A stretch of DNA of 64,000 nucleotides from Druceiella hillmani (taxonomy: Eukaryota; Arthropoda; Insecta; Lepidoptera; Hepialidae). This document shows positions 1 through 13,004 of this stretch, piece by piece. The DNA is taken from positions 8,332,501 through 8,396,500 of the forward strand of contig JAYKKI010000060.1 in assembly GCA_039881145.1 (NCBI GenBank), given 5' to 3'. The position numbers and the translations under genes are program-made. Numbering within the stretch: position 1 is the stretch's first letter; each line of letters starts with the position of its first letter. The notes under the pieces are model-generated. The model had not been told where the DNA came from and did no database searches. It saw only the letters and a program-made list of their open reading frames with translations.

Positions 1-2340
1 AGATATTTCCGACAAAAATCAAATTAAAAATTTGAAGTCGACTACAGCACGCTGCTGTGGTAACAATGGTGTTAGTAGAAATATTACCACGGATATACCA
101 CCAAATACATATTACCTTTTTATGCTGGGGTTAATTTTTTGGCATTGGTTTACCTAATTTATTCGACCCCAGCTTTAGCTATGATTCACATACACAATCC
201 ACTTCTCGTCCTCAATGGTTAGGTAGTTTAAGTCGTTGAATGCATGCGAAAGATAAAGTCGTGTACATATATCGCAAGGACAGTTAAATTGAGCCTAATT
301 CAAATCATGGCGTACTCAAAAAATATATTTATAGACTTTGCTTAACTCATGCAAATATTTTTCTACTGTGATGAGATCATTTAAATTAAGTATACTTTTA
401 GCAGCCGAACAGCACACTGTATTTGTAGACTTTGTTTAACTCATATAAATATTTCTTTACTGTATTACGAGAGAATTTAAGTTGAGTAACCAAAGTCCAC
501 ATTGAAAGTATTGGATCTCCTTCATTAGTGTTTAATCGATTAATACAAGAATCAATCGGTCGGTCAGACCTAGCTTGGTCCCTATACGTATTAACATAAA
601 TCTTTTGCAATCGTAATCCACGTGTAGCGGCTGGAATTACTTTGTTGTAGCTTAGGAGACAGCAGTGGATCAGATTAGACAGACGTGTGGATCAGATTGA
701 AGTTCAAAAAGCAAGCAATGATGTACTTGGCCATTAACATCATTAATATTTGCTTGATGTTGATTTGCTAATAGTCAAACCATATATGATGTTAGAGAAC
801 GCGGTAGGCTCTTCATATATACTCGAACTTAGAATGTTTTCAAAGTTTACCAAAAATTCTAGATATATTTTTAAAAGAAAAAACTAGTGGGTAGAGATTT
901 AATGAAATATTATTATAATTTAAAAAGGATCATTACTTATTAGTTAGCCTAATATTTATAAAAAAAACGAAAAAAGGATTTTTTTTCTTTTTGATCATCA
1001 TTGAATACTTTTAAGGAGAATTAATTTTTAATGTCAGCCTTCTTTTGAATCCGAAGTTTTGCTACTTGATAATATATCGTTTTTCGTTGAAAGCTGTGAT
1101 ATATATGCTTCTAGAGTACATATTCTATTAATCTCAAACACATTAACTTACACAAGTTTTCAGTACGTAAATTAAAGTCATAGGGGATGCATCTTTGAAT
1201 CAATAATAATCAAATATACAATTTTAGAACAGAAAATATATTATAAAGAAAAGTGACTAATTAAATTGTTGTTATCCCTTTCAGGGGATAACAATTATAG
1301 TTTGTGTCTTCACCACCCTTAATTAAATTTTAGAAAGTCTTAAAAGAGTATTAAGATATATGGTAATTGCTTTGTTTAATATTTCCATTTATTCAGAATA
1401 TTTCAGTAATTTTAAGTTCCAAATTAACTATTCACGACTGATTTTGTATAACTTAGGGTGCTTTGTATTAGTTACCCAATCCAGCGACTAAACGGTGATA
1501 TAAAGATTATTGCTACGTATTATGACCGTATAATTATGTACCATTATGACTTTCACTTTTTTGTACAGCGTGGGAACTACTTGTGGGAACAGGTGTTTTT
1601 AATTGTAAAAGTTTTACATTGTGTTTAAAAAAATAAAATTTAATTTGGTTCTATAAAAACAAGAAAGAGAAAATTCTGTTGTTAGGTTCAATTTAGAATT
1701 TAAGGGTTTCCATCATTTGATCACTTAAATCATTTGAATTATAGAACGTGAAAAAAGAGTAAGAGTGGATTTTATTAGCTTGTGGTACCAAAATGAAATA
1801 TGCAATTATTTGGATAAATTTGAATTCTATAAATTCATTATGGTTATTGAAACTAAGTAGGGAATTAATTGGTTTAAATAAAAGTGTTGTGTCATTATCA
1901 TAACATGTTCGAGAAATTACTGGACATTTAAGTCAATTGATTTTTATTTTTAAGAAATTTAACCGCAACATCTAACATAATTAATAAAATATGTAAATTA
2001 TTGAACTTAAGTTCTACTATAAACTAACTAAAAGGAAGTCATAAGTTGGTATTGTTCTCCGTTTGGATAATTTTAATTAATAATTGTTACCTTTGACAAA
2101 ATGGGTGATAAAAATAATCTATTTTTTGTGGTCACTGTAACAGATTGAAATATATTTTTTTAAATAAAGTTAAAGGACACGCGTTTAGGAAGATGTGCGC
2201 AATACTTTATGTTGAAAGGAGAAGGTTTTGGGTGATATACATCAATTAGAGAGGATTGGGTAAAGTGCGGAGCGCTACTCAAAAATTTGAGCAGGAATAG
2301 TATATAATATTAGTTATACCATATTTAAAGGCTGATCGCC
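1..2340. other. Non-coding AT-rich sequence
   Basis: No gene or recognisable element was seen. A small 10-bp hairpin lies at about 1269-1294 (TTGTTATCCC ... GGGATAACAA). The minus-strand open frame at 398-610 has no motif and is treated as chance. Confidence 0.6.
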
Positions 2341-2341
2341 T

Positions 2342-2503
2342 TCTATTTTATTTATTTATCTACTTTAGAGTATCTAATTCATACATATGGCGGAATTATT
2401 GCTACGAGAGCAATCTCTTACAGTTAACCAGAACCGAACCTGGTTCTCCGCGGTGCGCCGCGCCGTCAAAGGCCGTATGCTTTGTGATCAACCAAACACA
2501 CCA
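2342..2503 (-). mobile_element. tRNA-derived SINE, copy A (partly deleted)
   Basis: Read on the minus strand, the copy starts with CGTGGTGTGTTTGGTTGATCA, resembling an RNA polymerase III A box. It continues through a GC-rich segment and a degraded B box (GGTTCGGTTCTGG), and ends in an A-rich (AAAT)n tail. It shares with copy B the body and the tail segment beside ATCTACTTTA, but lacks part of the middle. It is non-autonomous and would have been mobilised by a LINE. Confidence 0.75.
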
Positions 2504-2627
2504 CGAAGACGATTTTATGTTATTTTATTGTTTTATGTTGTTAACAAAAAATAAATTAAAGACAAAAGAATTTTTGTTTCCAAAATGGCTCCCCTTAATT
2601 AAACCCATATTTTCGTGAGTTTGAATT

Positions 2628-2803
2628 TATTTTATTTATTTATCTACTTTAATGTATCTAATTGTCACATATGGCGAACAGTCAACCATAACACCTGTCC
2701 AGCCCCGCTCGACGAACGGCCGGGAATCGAACCCGGGTACCCGTAGTGCGCCGCATCGTCAAAGGCTTTATGCCTTGTGATCAACCCAACACACCACGGC
2801 GAA
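2628..2803 (-). mobile_element. tRNA-derived SINE, copy B (best preserved)
   Basis: On the minus strand the head is CGCCGTGGTGTGTTGGGTTG, with the A-box-like TGGTGTGTTGG, followed about 50 bases later by a perfect B box GGTTCGATTCCC. The 3' part ends in an (AAAT)n tail at 2628-2650. Its head sequence recurs at 2490 and 6750. It is the best-preserved of the three copies and lies in the same orientation as copy A, about 285 bases away. Confidence 0.82.
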
Positions 2804-2806
2804 TTT

Positions 2807-5800
2807 ACTTTGATTTAAAAAAATCTGTCAAGTACGATAAGACATATATGAACATATGAGGATACACATTATTTTCTAATTTTTAAAATGTAAATATATT
2901 GGTTCATAGGTGTAAACACATTGTGAACACATAAACAACCGTAAAATTTAAAATCCTTGCTTTAGTTTTCCGGTAAAGTTTAGAAAAACTTCTAGTAAAC
3001 TCTGTTTTTTTCATAATTTTGAACTTAGCAGTTTCAAAAATAAAGGCGACAGAACACATCTTTGATAATTTTCAATAATTTTCAATAATTCAATAATATT
3101 TTCAAAAATATCATTGTCTCATAAAACTCTTAAATAAATATTTTTAAATTTTTGTAACTATTTCGTTTAATTGATATGACGCACGAGATTGGAAATAAAA
3201 ACATATCTAAATTGTGACCTTTAACACTTTAAAATGAATATTTCCGAATATTTACTGTTTATATAGGTATTTATTAATACCTACATAAACCTATATAAAT
3301 CCTTTATCACCATGCCAAATTTAAATTTTCTATGTCAAATTTCTGCGATGGTTCTAAAATTACCTTCAAGAAAATTCGAAGGGAAATAATTTTGAAATTA
3401 ATATTGAATTTAATCTTTTACTTTATGTCATACTCGCGATATATTACATAAAAAATAATTGATTAATTTTTACCGCTCTAAAATTTTTATTTAAATATTT
3501 TTCATTATGTACTAATGAATTATATGTATCAAATTTAAAAATTCTTCATCAAAGGGTTTCTGAGAAAAACGGCTGTGGCATATGGAGTTATAGACAAATG
3601 GGCGAACACATAAGCTACAAACGTTTAGTTTCTCCTCTTGAGGTATGGGACCATAAAAAATAAAAAATAAAATGTATTTTTAATTTTTTTACGCTCCTGC
3701 TAAGTGATGTAATACCATTTCAAAATGTAATACAAATGTTTAATCATGAGTGAAGACTTAATGATCATTTAATTAATTTATGTTTAAGATGTGTTATAAA
3801 ATATATCAAACTTACACATTTGATTTAATACCACTGGTTAACAAAACTTATTTTTACCCTTTTGTACGTTTTATAATTCAACTGGCATACATGAGTGAAT
3901 TCGAAGTTCACAATTTGTTTCATTTTGTATTAGTTTTTATTTTTTTCTGCAATTTACTTTAGGGTATAATTTTGAAATATGTGGCAAATATATCGCAATT
4001 GCAAATATGTATTTCGAATGCGAATAACGTTTAAAATGTGTTATAAAAATATACACGTTAGTTAACAGTTTTTGCTGTCGGCGTTCACATGGACCCATAC
4101 ACATCATCGAAACCATGTGTTTTTTTGTACATAATTTTTCAACTTAAATAATTAAGTAAGTAATTCGTTTGGATATTATTAAATTAGAGCTGAATTCGAA
4201 ATACCATTCAAGAATATATATGCTTCTCCAATCTGGAAAAGCCAAAATGAAAGTACCTAACGTATGAAGAAAACCGGTGTTGATTGTCAATCATTATAAT
4301 ATCACCAATATTCCAAATAATAGCATACAAATCTCGGTATAATGTTCGGTTTTAACAGGTTTATAATAAAATTGCAATTAGCTGTTAATTATGCCAATTA
4401 AGCGAATTAGTTTTAAATCACAGATCGATTCGTTACTAAATCTGGCGTTAAATGTAATCACTCAACCAACATATAACAAATCTTCTGTGTAATTGCTTAT
4501 AACAACTTGTATAACCGACAAGATATTCGTTAACGAGATAAATTTAAATAACGTACCTACCTACCTTTCTCCGTTCACGAAATCTTTCACATTATCCGGA
4601 TGCAAAGAGCGGGCGCCGATATGTCTTGAGCCGAACAAGTGTTTTTTTTCTTAACGTCACACATGACGTATGAACGAGTTGGAAGTATGTGAAATTTGTG
4701 ATGAAATATTATAGGGTGTTGCGTTTGTATTGAAAGTAATACTAACGTTGCTTATGTAGCTTTTACAATGAAATAAAATGTTATGAATCTGTCTATTCAT
4801 TTATTTTATAATATCGATTTCAAAGAATCTTGCTTCGATTATTATGGCTTTTTGGGCCAAATACGAATGTAACACATATTATATTAAATGAAAGAGTTAA
4901 ATTTGCACTTTAATTATAACAAATATTTACTTTCTGAGCTTGTATGTGTGATTTTGTAAAATTCCATATTAGTTAACTTTATTTTTAAAAAATAGCTGTG
5001 GGTTCACGGTATGAATTGTGTTCATGACTGTATGAATCTTTTCACGTCTCATGTAGGCCTGTGGTTGTGGTGGCAACGATCAAAGCCTCGATTTTATTCT
5101 AATAAGCCCCGGAATGCGTTTATGGCAAAATCGCCTTTTTCAAAGCGTCCTAATGCTTATAGAGTCCATCTTGTAAGGCAAGAACTATGAGAGACAGATG
5201 TAACAGAATTGGAGGGTCAGTTTCTACTGGGTTCCTGGTTTATTAAAGAGATATTTAGTATTAAAAGCCCATTTTCTTATGGGATAATAATATCTAAGCC
5301 ATTATTATTGATAGTCAGGATAAAATCCAGACATATTATTGAAAAGGAATATTAGGTTTATGTATTGGTGTAACATTTTCTGGAAAAGAGCAAGTTACAA
5401 GAGCTATAAGAGTGTGCTATAAGAGCACGTTACAGTACTCGTGAAAATGACTCTCGGAGGATCGGAATATCCATATAATAAATACTGCATTTTGAAATAT
5501 GTTTGAAATATTTACACAGTATGGATTTCAGCGCAGGCTTATTTTTTTTATAAAAATCAGTTAATGATAAAATAAGATTTTAGGAGGTATCATAAGATAA
5601 TGTAAAAATAGGATTAAATAACCACTTTTAACATTTGTTTGTGTTGATAGTAGAGCAAATGGAGTGGAATGGAGTCATCCATTCCAGATTTTATGACTGA
5701 TCATTGAGTAATGATATTATTTAGTCATAAAAAATATGGGAATGTTTCTTCCTTTAATGCCTATCAGTTTTGTAAATGACGATTGAATGAATTTAGCTTC

Positions 5801-6589
5801 ATTGGTTTTTTTAGAACCAGAATATTTTTTTCATACTATCTACTTTGTTGTCAGTTTAAGTATTTACTTAGTAGTTACTTCACACAGTCGTTTTTTATTG
5901 ATTTATCTGTAGGATATGAATGTATCAGATCATTTATTAATCCAACACCATGTCTCATTACATCTTTTCTAATATTTTTGCACCATTTGATAATAATGTA
6001 ATTATTAATCTAAACTAGCTGTGCCTACGAATTCGTTCACTTGAAATTCGGAATAAGAAAGTTATTACAATTTCTCCCTCTCTTTCTTTCTCTCTCAAAT
6101 GTTGTTCTTGGGTATAAACTATTACCATACCTAATTTCATCAAAATCCATCCAGCACGTGATTGACGAACAAATTAAAATAAAAACAAAAAGTTTAAAAA
6201 CAGGTTTTCTGGCTTCTTTTATCATTCTTTATGCAGAATCGATTACACTTTTAAAAATATTTTACAAGTACAGAATTCACTCTGTTACAATTTTATTGTA
6301 TGTATAGATAATCTAACGAGAAATAATCTAGGAGCCAACGACGTGCAGACTTGAGGTATTTGAATGAACCATATATTTCCTTTATTGAATCTCTCATATC
6401 TGTTTTACATGATATAGAGACCACTAAGCTGGGCGGCGGTTCCTGTAGAGTCACGCAGTTGTGAAAAATCTGAAGATTTTATCGATTCCAAGTTATAGTA
6501 TTACTGAAAAATAACAATGGCAGACACTATTGAAAGTCCTGATAGATACAATGACATACATCTCATTGTTGTTGTAGTTGTCGTGTACA
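2807..6589. other. Non-coding AT-rich sequence with one interspersed element
   Basis: No gene was seen. The copy of a dispersed element at 3553-3660 is listed separately. A less AT-rich patch at 4560-4690 contains an ATGACGTATG element, a possible CRE-like site by chance. A short simple repeat (TTTTCAATAA) lies at 3069-3105. Small open frames at 3780-3962 and 5783-6307 have no motif. Confidence 0.55.
3553..3660 (+). repeat. Old dispersed repeat (GAGAAAAACGGCTGTG...GGTATGGGACCATA type)
   Basis: The segment reads TTTCTGAGAAAAACGGCTGT, then a short tract and a GAGGTATGGGACCATAAAA end. Related copies lie at about 17500, 33190, 36403 and 52856 (+ strand) and at about 13985, 19150 and 59190 (- strand). 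The best-kept copies show tandem GACGGACAGA-like motifs and end in TACGGAACCCTAAAA. I recall this core from many insect genomes; its transposon class is not settled here. Confidence 0.6.
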
Positions 6590-6762
6590 CATGAGATGAA
6601 AAAGATCTCATATGGAAAAAATGGTTGCCTGAGCCTCGAAAAGTTAGACATTTCCAGTCCCGCTTCATAAGCGGCCGAAAATCGAACCTGGGTCCTCGCG
6701 GTGCGCCGCGCTCAACGGCCGTATGTCTTGTGCTCAACCCAACACACCACGGTGACGACACA
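6590..6762 (-). mobile_element. tRNA-derived SINE, copy C
   Basis: On the minus strand it begins CACCGTGGTGTGTTGGGTTG, as in copy B, with a GCGGCGCACC core and a degraded B box GGTTCGATTTTCGG. The tail region differs from copies A and B: it is rich in ACAAC rather than AAAT, suggesting a different subfamily or LINE partner. Open frames over this element on both strands are artefacts of its GC content. Confidence 0.75.
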
Positions 6763-8700
6763 TCTCATTTGCTGTTCCATATATTACCTAAAACTACGCT
6801 AGATGGTTTCTAATTTTAAAGAAATGATGTGTCTTATAACGAACTAATTAAAACTTTTCCACCATCATATAGAATAATGTTGAAAAATATAATATGCTTG
6901 TATATTAATACAAGAAAGCTGGAAAGTAATAATTGTGAGCAAATATATTACATATAAAGTACTGTAGAACTAATTTAAATAACTAAAGGGAAAAAAGGAA
7001 AAGTTATATGTAATAAAATTAAAACCAAGCAGTAAAAGCACCTATGTGCACTTTTTAATATATGTATAACAATTTGTAATTTATTAAAGTTTATAAAAAA
7101 AGTAATCTAAATTAATTTTCTTCAAACATAAAAATAATCATGAAAGTTGTGTGCAAATATTAATTTAATACCTGGAAATCACCAAATCATTAAATAAACA
7201 TTACGCCGCCTAACTAATTGTGATGATTCATTTTCATCACCTTTATATTTTAATTTAACAGCCACTTACAGGGATACTTCTTTTTAAACAAATTCAAGTA
7301 ATGTACGTTGATACTGCATGCTAATTCTGCATTCTTTCTTTCTATCTTTGCTGCATTCTTCATTTCGCCACTATAAATGTGCATCGGATTAGTGCTAAAA
7401 ATGTACAAAGGTTGCCTAGAAAATTTTACAGGTTTCCGAAGTTTTATAATGAATTGAGAGAATAATTAAGTATTATCGTAATATGATGAGGTTTGGGCAC
7501 ATGGTAATTTGTGTATAGAAAAACCAACGCTACTCACTGAACTATCGCAAAACTTCCGGATCTATAAACCCTATAAATTTAAAATTTATGTTTCTTTTAG
7601 CTTCTATATGTTGCTCGAGACAACCTCTTTAAGTGTAAAATGGTGGTGAAAAATGAAAATAGTGTTTCGAAATAAGTGTAAAGGCAAGGAAATTTGTGTT
7701 TAGACCCGTTTTTGATAAATATCAAACCGTAAATCACTATGGCGTGAAAAAGCAAATAAAAGAAAATGCAATCATAGTTTTTTTTCCTAAAAAAGGAAAA
7801 GTCAGAACTCGCTAGTAATAAAAAAATACAAGATAATAAAAGTAGTTTTTCACCATGATTTACATTAGTATAATACTTAATAACTCCTCCCAAAAACGTT
7901 ACAAAACTTTATAGGCAACATTTGGTTACCTTTATACCATATTATTTTGACTATTTGCCAAATATTTGGAAGTTACTATTTAATATTATTTGTAGGCTAG
8001 TAATTTTTTGATTGCTTACAAAGATTCTTTCTCTGATCTTCTGAATATCTTGTTCATATACATCACAATATCAGGGATTTTATTACTAACAAGAAGAGAC
8101 TTTGGTTTTTATTTCCCCTTGCACCTCAAAAGTTAGCTCCTTTAAAAGTTAAACTCTGTGAGTACGAGTCTTTTTTATGTTTTTTTTTTGTAATGTAACC
8201 TACAATATCACAAAGATCTAAAGTACTAACATATGCTTATCATTATGACCAACGAAGAACTCACGAATCACAAAGATCTAAAGAACTAAGATATGTTTAT
8301 AATTATTGGTTGACTCATTAAATTTAAATTTTTTCTGACTCAGAAATTTACGGATATGGCAGCCTTTAACATTTAATCGTTTTCTATAAAGTGTTTTTTT
8401 GTTTTCATATTACTACTGTTTTGTTTTAGTGATTATCACTTTTTGTTTACATATTTTAACACAGATTTAACTTTACATAGTTTCGCAAACTATGATACAC
8501 TCACAGTTTTTATATTTAGACTAGGCTCTATTTTTTAATACTCTAAAATTGTGGTTTCCGTTCATTGTAAAAAAATTCATGCGAAATCGCCAAATCAATT
8601 AATTAAGGTAAAAGTTGAAATCAGATTATGTAATTGATGTATATGAATCTCAAGAATAGATTTATTAGTGTTTTTATATTAATAGTCATCAATTTAAACT
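6763..8700. other. Non-coding AT-rich sequence
   Basis: No gene was seen. It contains a 60-bp-period direct duplication at 8207-8246 and 8267-8306 (ATCACAAAGATCTAAAG at each start). The 98-residue minus-strand open frame at 7597-7893 is Phe/Leu-rich and low complexity, consistent with chance. Confidence 0.55.
8207..8306 (+). repeat. Short direct duplication, 60-bp period
   Basis: Two 40-base copies beginning ATCACAAAGATCTAAAG lie 60 bases apart and differ at a handful of positions. It looks like a simple tandem duplication. Confidence 0.7.
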
Positions 8701-8935
8701 GGTTTCTTATGAAAACTTTGCAAGTCGTTATCAAAACGCGCCTCCTGCCCAGACAACACGGCGGCGTGAAATAAAAAAAAATGAAAGTAAACTTCGCGTT
8801 AGCCCGGCGGCGATCATATACCACGTGTCGGTGAGGTAAATGCCCTCTCATCGGATGCGAAGAAAGCCTATTAGGCCTATACCGGATGTCCACTTACGGT
8901 CCATAAGAGTTCCGGTTTTCTTTTGAACGTGTTTG
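8700..8935. other. Less AT-rich island, unassigned
   Basis: A patch clearly richer in G and C than its surroundings includes AACACGGCGGCGTG, CCCGGCGGCGATC and an E-box-containing CCACGTGTCGG. Reading frames through it have no recognisable protein motif. It could be an enhancer, an unannotated 5' exon or a remnant of a foreign element; I cannot choose between these. Confidence 0.35.
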
Positions 8936-9949
8936 CGCAAGTGCAAACTTATTGTGAGACTAATTTAAATGGGCTGTGCCTAGTTTTTAAATGATCAACG
9001 GGTTCATTATAAGATTTGTAGAAAATTTTATGGACTTGGATTGAAAGTTGAGTAGATATTTTTTTATTTAAATAACTCTTTTTTGCTCTTCGCAGTTCAA
9101 GGATTTGAAGAAGAATATTATAAAGATTATGTTTTGTAGTTGATCAACTAGTGGATTAAAGGACATTATTAATGCTCTGACGCATCAAGTACTTATTAGA
9201 AGTTTGTCCGATGTCGCTGTGTTGTGGCACTTTTGTAACAAGTTCCCTTCGTCATAATTAAAATTTTTAAAATGAATCATGGTTAGTTAAATAAAATTGT
9301 TTACATTGATTGCATCAGATTTATGCAACACAAATTTTATTCGACTTTGTAAATTTATTACGAATATTACCTTCATGCCAATTACTTTTTGTTTTATTAC
9401 TTCAATAATTGGATGTGGTTTCAACATCCTAATTTGATTTTTACTTGGTAATGAGATGAGCATCTTCTCATTGTTTTCAGTTAAAACTAGATAAATTATT
9501 ATTTGAAGATTCTGAAGTGGTTGATAGGAAAAATTGTCTTATTAATTTAACCTGCGTATTCAATGTTGATTAATAAACTAATACTTAGACCATATATTTT
9601 GTTTACGTAACTCCCATGGTATTTAAGTTTCTTTCATATTCTAATTTTTCTCAAAATTTGGAAACAAGTTAGCGTTGTGTTGCCAATAAATATGTTATTT
9701 AAAAACACTAAGCGTGAATATTCGTTGGATAGCTTTCATTAAATTATACATTCGATTATTTGAATATAATTAATAATTTCATGCAATTATTTGTCCATAG
9801 AAAGTGAACGCTTCTCTGCGTGTTCGCTCGCAAAGTTGCGAGTTTCATGCATTTATTTAAAGTTGCAAATTATATTTAATCCACGAGGAGGTTTACAAAT
9901 AATTATACTGGTAACTTATGAAATATTAATGTTCTGTAAATATGCAGTA
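8936..9949. other. Non-coding AT-rich sequence
   Basis: No gene, RNA gene or repeat was recognised in this stretch. Confidence 0.5.
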
Positions 9950-11460
9950 TTAAGATATTAGCAATTCTTGATGGAGAAATTCAGTATTATCATGTTTACA
10001 AAATTCTAACTGTTGATAGGTTTAAATGTATTAAAAATGTCTATCGAGATATACAAGACACAAGGGGATGCTTCGCATATAATTATGAATGTATTTTTAT
10101 TACTGGTATTAAAATATATTTGTAGCTATATTCTCTAAATAAACAATATAACAATATTAGCAATTCTTGATGGAAAGTTCAGTATTTTCATGTTTACAAA
10201 ATTCGAACTGTTAATAGATTTATATGTATTAAAATGTTTCTCGAGGAATACAAGACCCAAGTGAAGGCTTTGTATATAATTTTGAATATATTTTTATTAT
10301 ATTTCTTAAAATATATATCTAGGTATATTCTGTAAATAGACGGTATAAAAATATTAGCAATTTTTATGGCGAAATTTAGTACTGTCGTGTTTACAAAATT
10401 CAAATTGTTAATAAATTTAAATGTATTAAAAACATTTATCAAAGAATACAAGACATAAGTGAAGGCTTCGTGTATAATTTTGAATGTATTTTTATTATAT
10501 TTGTTAGTGATTATCAAATATATATGTGGGTAACTGTAACTGTTCATAAATTTAAATGTATTAAAAATATTTATCATCGAATACAAGACATAAGTGAAGG
10601 CTTCGTGCATAGTTTTGAATGTATTTTAATTACATTTCTTAGTGGTTATCAAATACATATGTGGGTATATTCTATAAATAAACAATATAAAAATATTAGC
10701 AATTCTTAATGGAGAAATTCAGTATTATAATGTTCACAAAATTTGAACTATTAAAAGATTTATATGCATAAAAATGTTTATTGAGGAGTATAAGATCCCA
10801 GTGATGACTTTGTGTATAAATTTTAATGTATTTTTATTTCATTTCTTACTGGTTATAAAATATATATGTAGGTATATTCTGTAAATAAACAGTATAAAAA
10901 TGTTGTTGGAAGAATTCTTGTTGGAGGAATTCAGTATTATCATGTTTAGAAAATTCGAACCGTTGATAGATTTAAATGTAATAATCACAAGTGGATGCTT
11001 CGTATATAATTTTGAATATATTTTTAATAAATTTCTTATAGATTATAAAAAATATATGTAGGTATACAGGTATATTCTGTAAATAAACAACATAAAAATA
11101 TTAGTAATTTTTGATATTCAGTATTATCATATCCATGAAATTCGAATTATTAAAAGATTTATATGCATAAAAATGTTTATCGAGGAGTACAAGTTCTCAG
11201 TGATAATTTAATCTATGTTCTCTCTATAAATCTCTGTAAATATACAGTAGAGAAAAATTAGCAATCCTTGATGGAATGATTGGAAATTCAGTGTTGCAAA
11301 TGTACAAAATTCGAATTAAAAATAGACTTAAATTTTTTAAAAAGGTTTATCGAGAAATGTTTAGTGCATAAATTTGAAAGTATTTTTATTACGTTTTATA
11401 CAGATTGTAAAATACGTATACAGATATAACGAAATTTTAAAATTATTTTAAATATAAGTA
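9950..11460 (+). repeat. Degenerate tandem array, unit about 200 bp, about 7 units
   Basis: Units carry in order: TTAGCAATTCTTGATGGA, a CAGTATTATCATGTTTACAAAA segment, a TTTAAATGTATTAAAAATGT segment, GTGAAGGCTTCGTATATAAT, and GTAGGTATATTCTGTAAATA. Unit starts are near 9958, 10156, 10350, 10696, 10905, 11098 and 11258, so the period is about 195-205 with some partial units. The 3' units are more decayed than the central ones. A 138-residue minus-strand open frame at 10194-10610 simply repeats this unit and is not a gene. Confidence 0.88.
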
Positions 11461-12359
11461 CAGTCATTAAGATTTTCTCTTTATTTTTGTTTAGTAAAGT
11501 ATATACTTCTTTGCTTTTTGTCATATCAAAGTTTTAATATAATTTTAATTATTAAAACATGTGCTGTTAGAAATTAATTTGCCAGGAAATAATTGATGTA
11601 AATATAAGTAATATTTCAATATAGATATTTATACGCATAATGACAGACATTCACCTTAAGCTCTTCATAAAAGATTTCATTTCTCCATTTTTGATACAGT
11701 ATCATAAAAATGTGGGCCACCAATATTGCTCAAAAAACAGCTTGGAAAAACCCAATGCCCAACTTATAATATTATCCAAATTGTTGGGCACGTGGAAGAA
11801 CATATAACAAAGAGTTATAAAACAATTACGAACAGGAAAATACACTTCTTAGCAATTCCATACAATTGAAAAAAAAATGCAGTGATTCGGATAAACATTA
11901 TCTAGAAATCAGCCATTTTGAGAGCCTATTGAGTGAGTAGTTTTGAGAGTCTATTGAAAGAAGTTCGTCGGGTATGAATGCACATATACACGTATATTAT
12001 TTTAACTATTTTAATGAGATTTTTTGCTTTTTTATGGAGAAAACTGTTATGGTAGCTGCATCAAAGTATTATTACGAAATACAGGTTGCAAAAACCATAG
12101 TACTTTCATAATTCTTCATCATGGTACTTATAGTTAATTTTTTAAAGTCAATGCGATCAGTCAATTTGCCCTTACACAATGTTTCAAAGTCGTGCAATAT
12201 ACAATTTTCCTTTCATAGCCTCGATTCCTTCATTCGTTGTTCATTACTACCTCATTAGCCCTTTCTTACTTATTATGAGGTGTAAATTTGGGTTTCTTTG
12301 CTTTGTTATATCAAGATATTCGTAGTTACTTAGGAGGTATAAAAGTACACATTTTGACA
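11461..12359. other. Non-coding AT-rich sequence
   Basis: Nothing recognisable was seen. A phrase around 11760-11800 (AATTGTTGGGCACGTGGAAG) faintly recalls LINE C-terminal coding sequence but is too short to call. Confidence 0.45.
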
Positions 12360-12992
12360 TTTTTTGCATTGAATTTAGGTATTAGCAATTGTATGCTTTT
12401 GTAGAACTCACGGGAGTATCTTTTTATTATTGTAGGAGCTTAAAATCATAATTTTTGCATACAAAAATTATTTGTTAATTGTATGAACTTATTATATGAT
12501 ATATTTATCATCATCAGTGGCTGGACAGTCTTCAGTTATTATATCAAGATGTCGCAATTACTTACGAAGATATAAAAGCACACATTTTGACTTTTTTTGC
12601 GTTGAATTTGGGTATCAGCAATTGTATGCTTTTGTGGAACTCACGGGAGTATCTTTTTATTATTGTAGGAGCTTAAGATCACAATTTTTGCATACAAAAA
12701 TTATTTGTTAATTGTATGAACTTATTATATGATATATTTATCATCATCAGTGGCTCGACAGTCTTCAGTTATTATATCAAGATTTCGCAAATACTTACGA
12801 AGATATAAAAGTACACATTTTAACTTTTTTTGCGTTGAATTTGGGTATTAGCAATTGTATGCTTTTATAGAACTCATGGGAGTATCTTCTTGTTATTGTA
12901 GCAGCTTAAAATTACAATTTTTGCATAAAAAAAGAATTTGTTAATTGTATGAACTTATTATATGATATATTTGTCATCGTCAGTGGCTCGAC
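12360..12992 (+). repeat. Tandem array, unit about 233 bp, nearly 3 units
   Basis: Units start with the TTTTTTGC(A/G)TTGAATTT(A/G)GGTAT segment near 12362, 12595 and 12829. All include TCATCATCAGTGGCT(C/G)GACAG and ATATCAAGAT. Identity between units is high, much higher than in the 9.95-11.46 kb array, so it is younger. The 71-residue open frame at 12496-12711 lies within the repeat. Confidence 0.88.
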
Positions 12993-13004
12993 AGCCTTCA
13001 GTGC

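Noticed and set aside
2628..2803. Functional tRNA gene
   Set aside because: The B box is perfect, but the A box is only approximate, I see no clear cloverleaf, and the sequence continues into a LINE-like tail shared by other copies: a SINE.
6501..6813. Open frames on both strands
   Set aside because: They coincide with a tRNA-derived SINE copy, whose GC-rich body lacks stops.
10194..10610. 138-residue minus-strand open frame
   Set aside because: It lies entirely within the ~200 bp tandem array and its protein repeats with the array period; composition is AT-driven.
9950..11460. Possible CRISPR-like array
   Set aside because: Units are ~200 bp and similar throughout, with no short repeat and unique spacer pattern; the context is eukaryotic.
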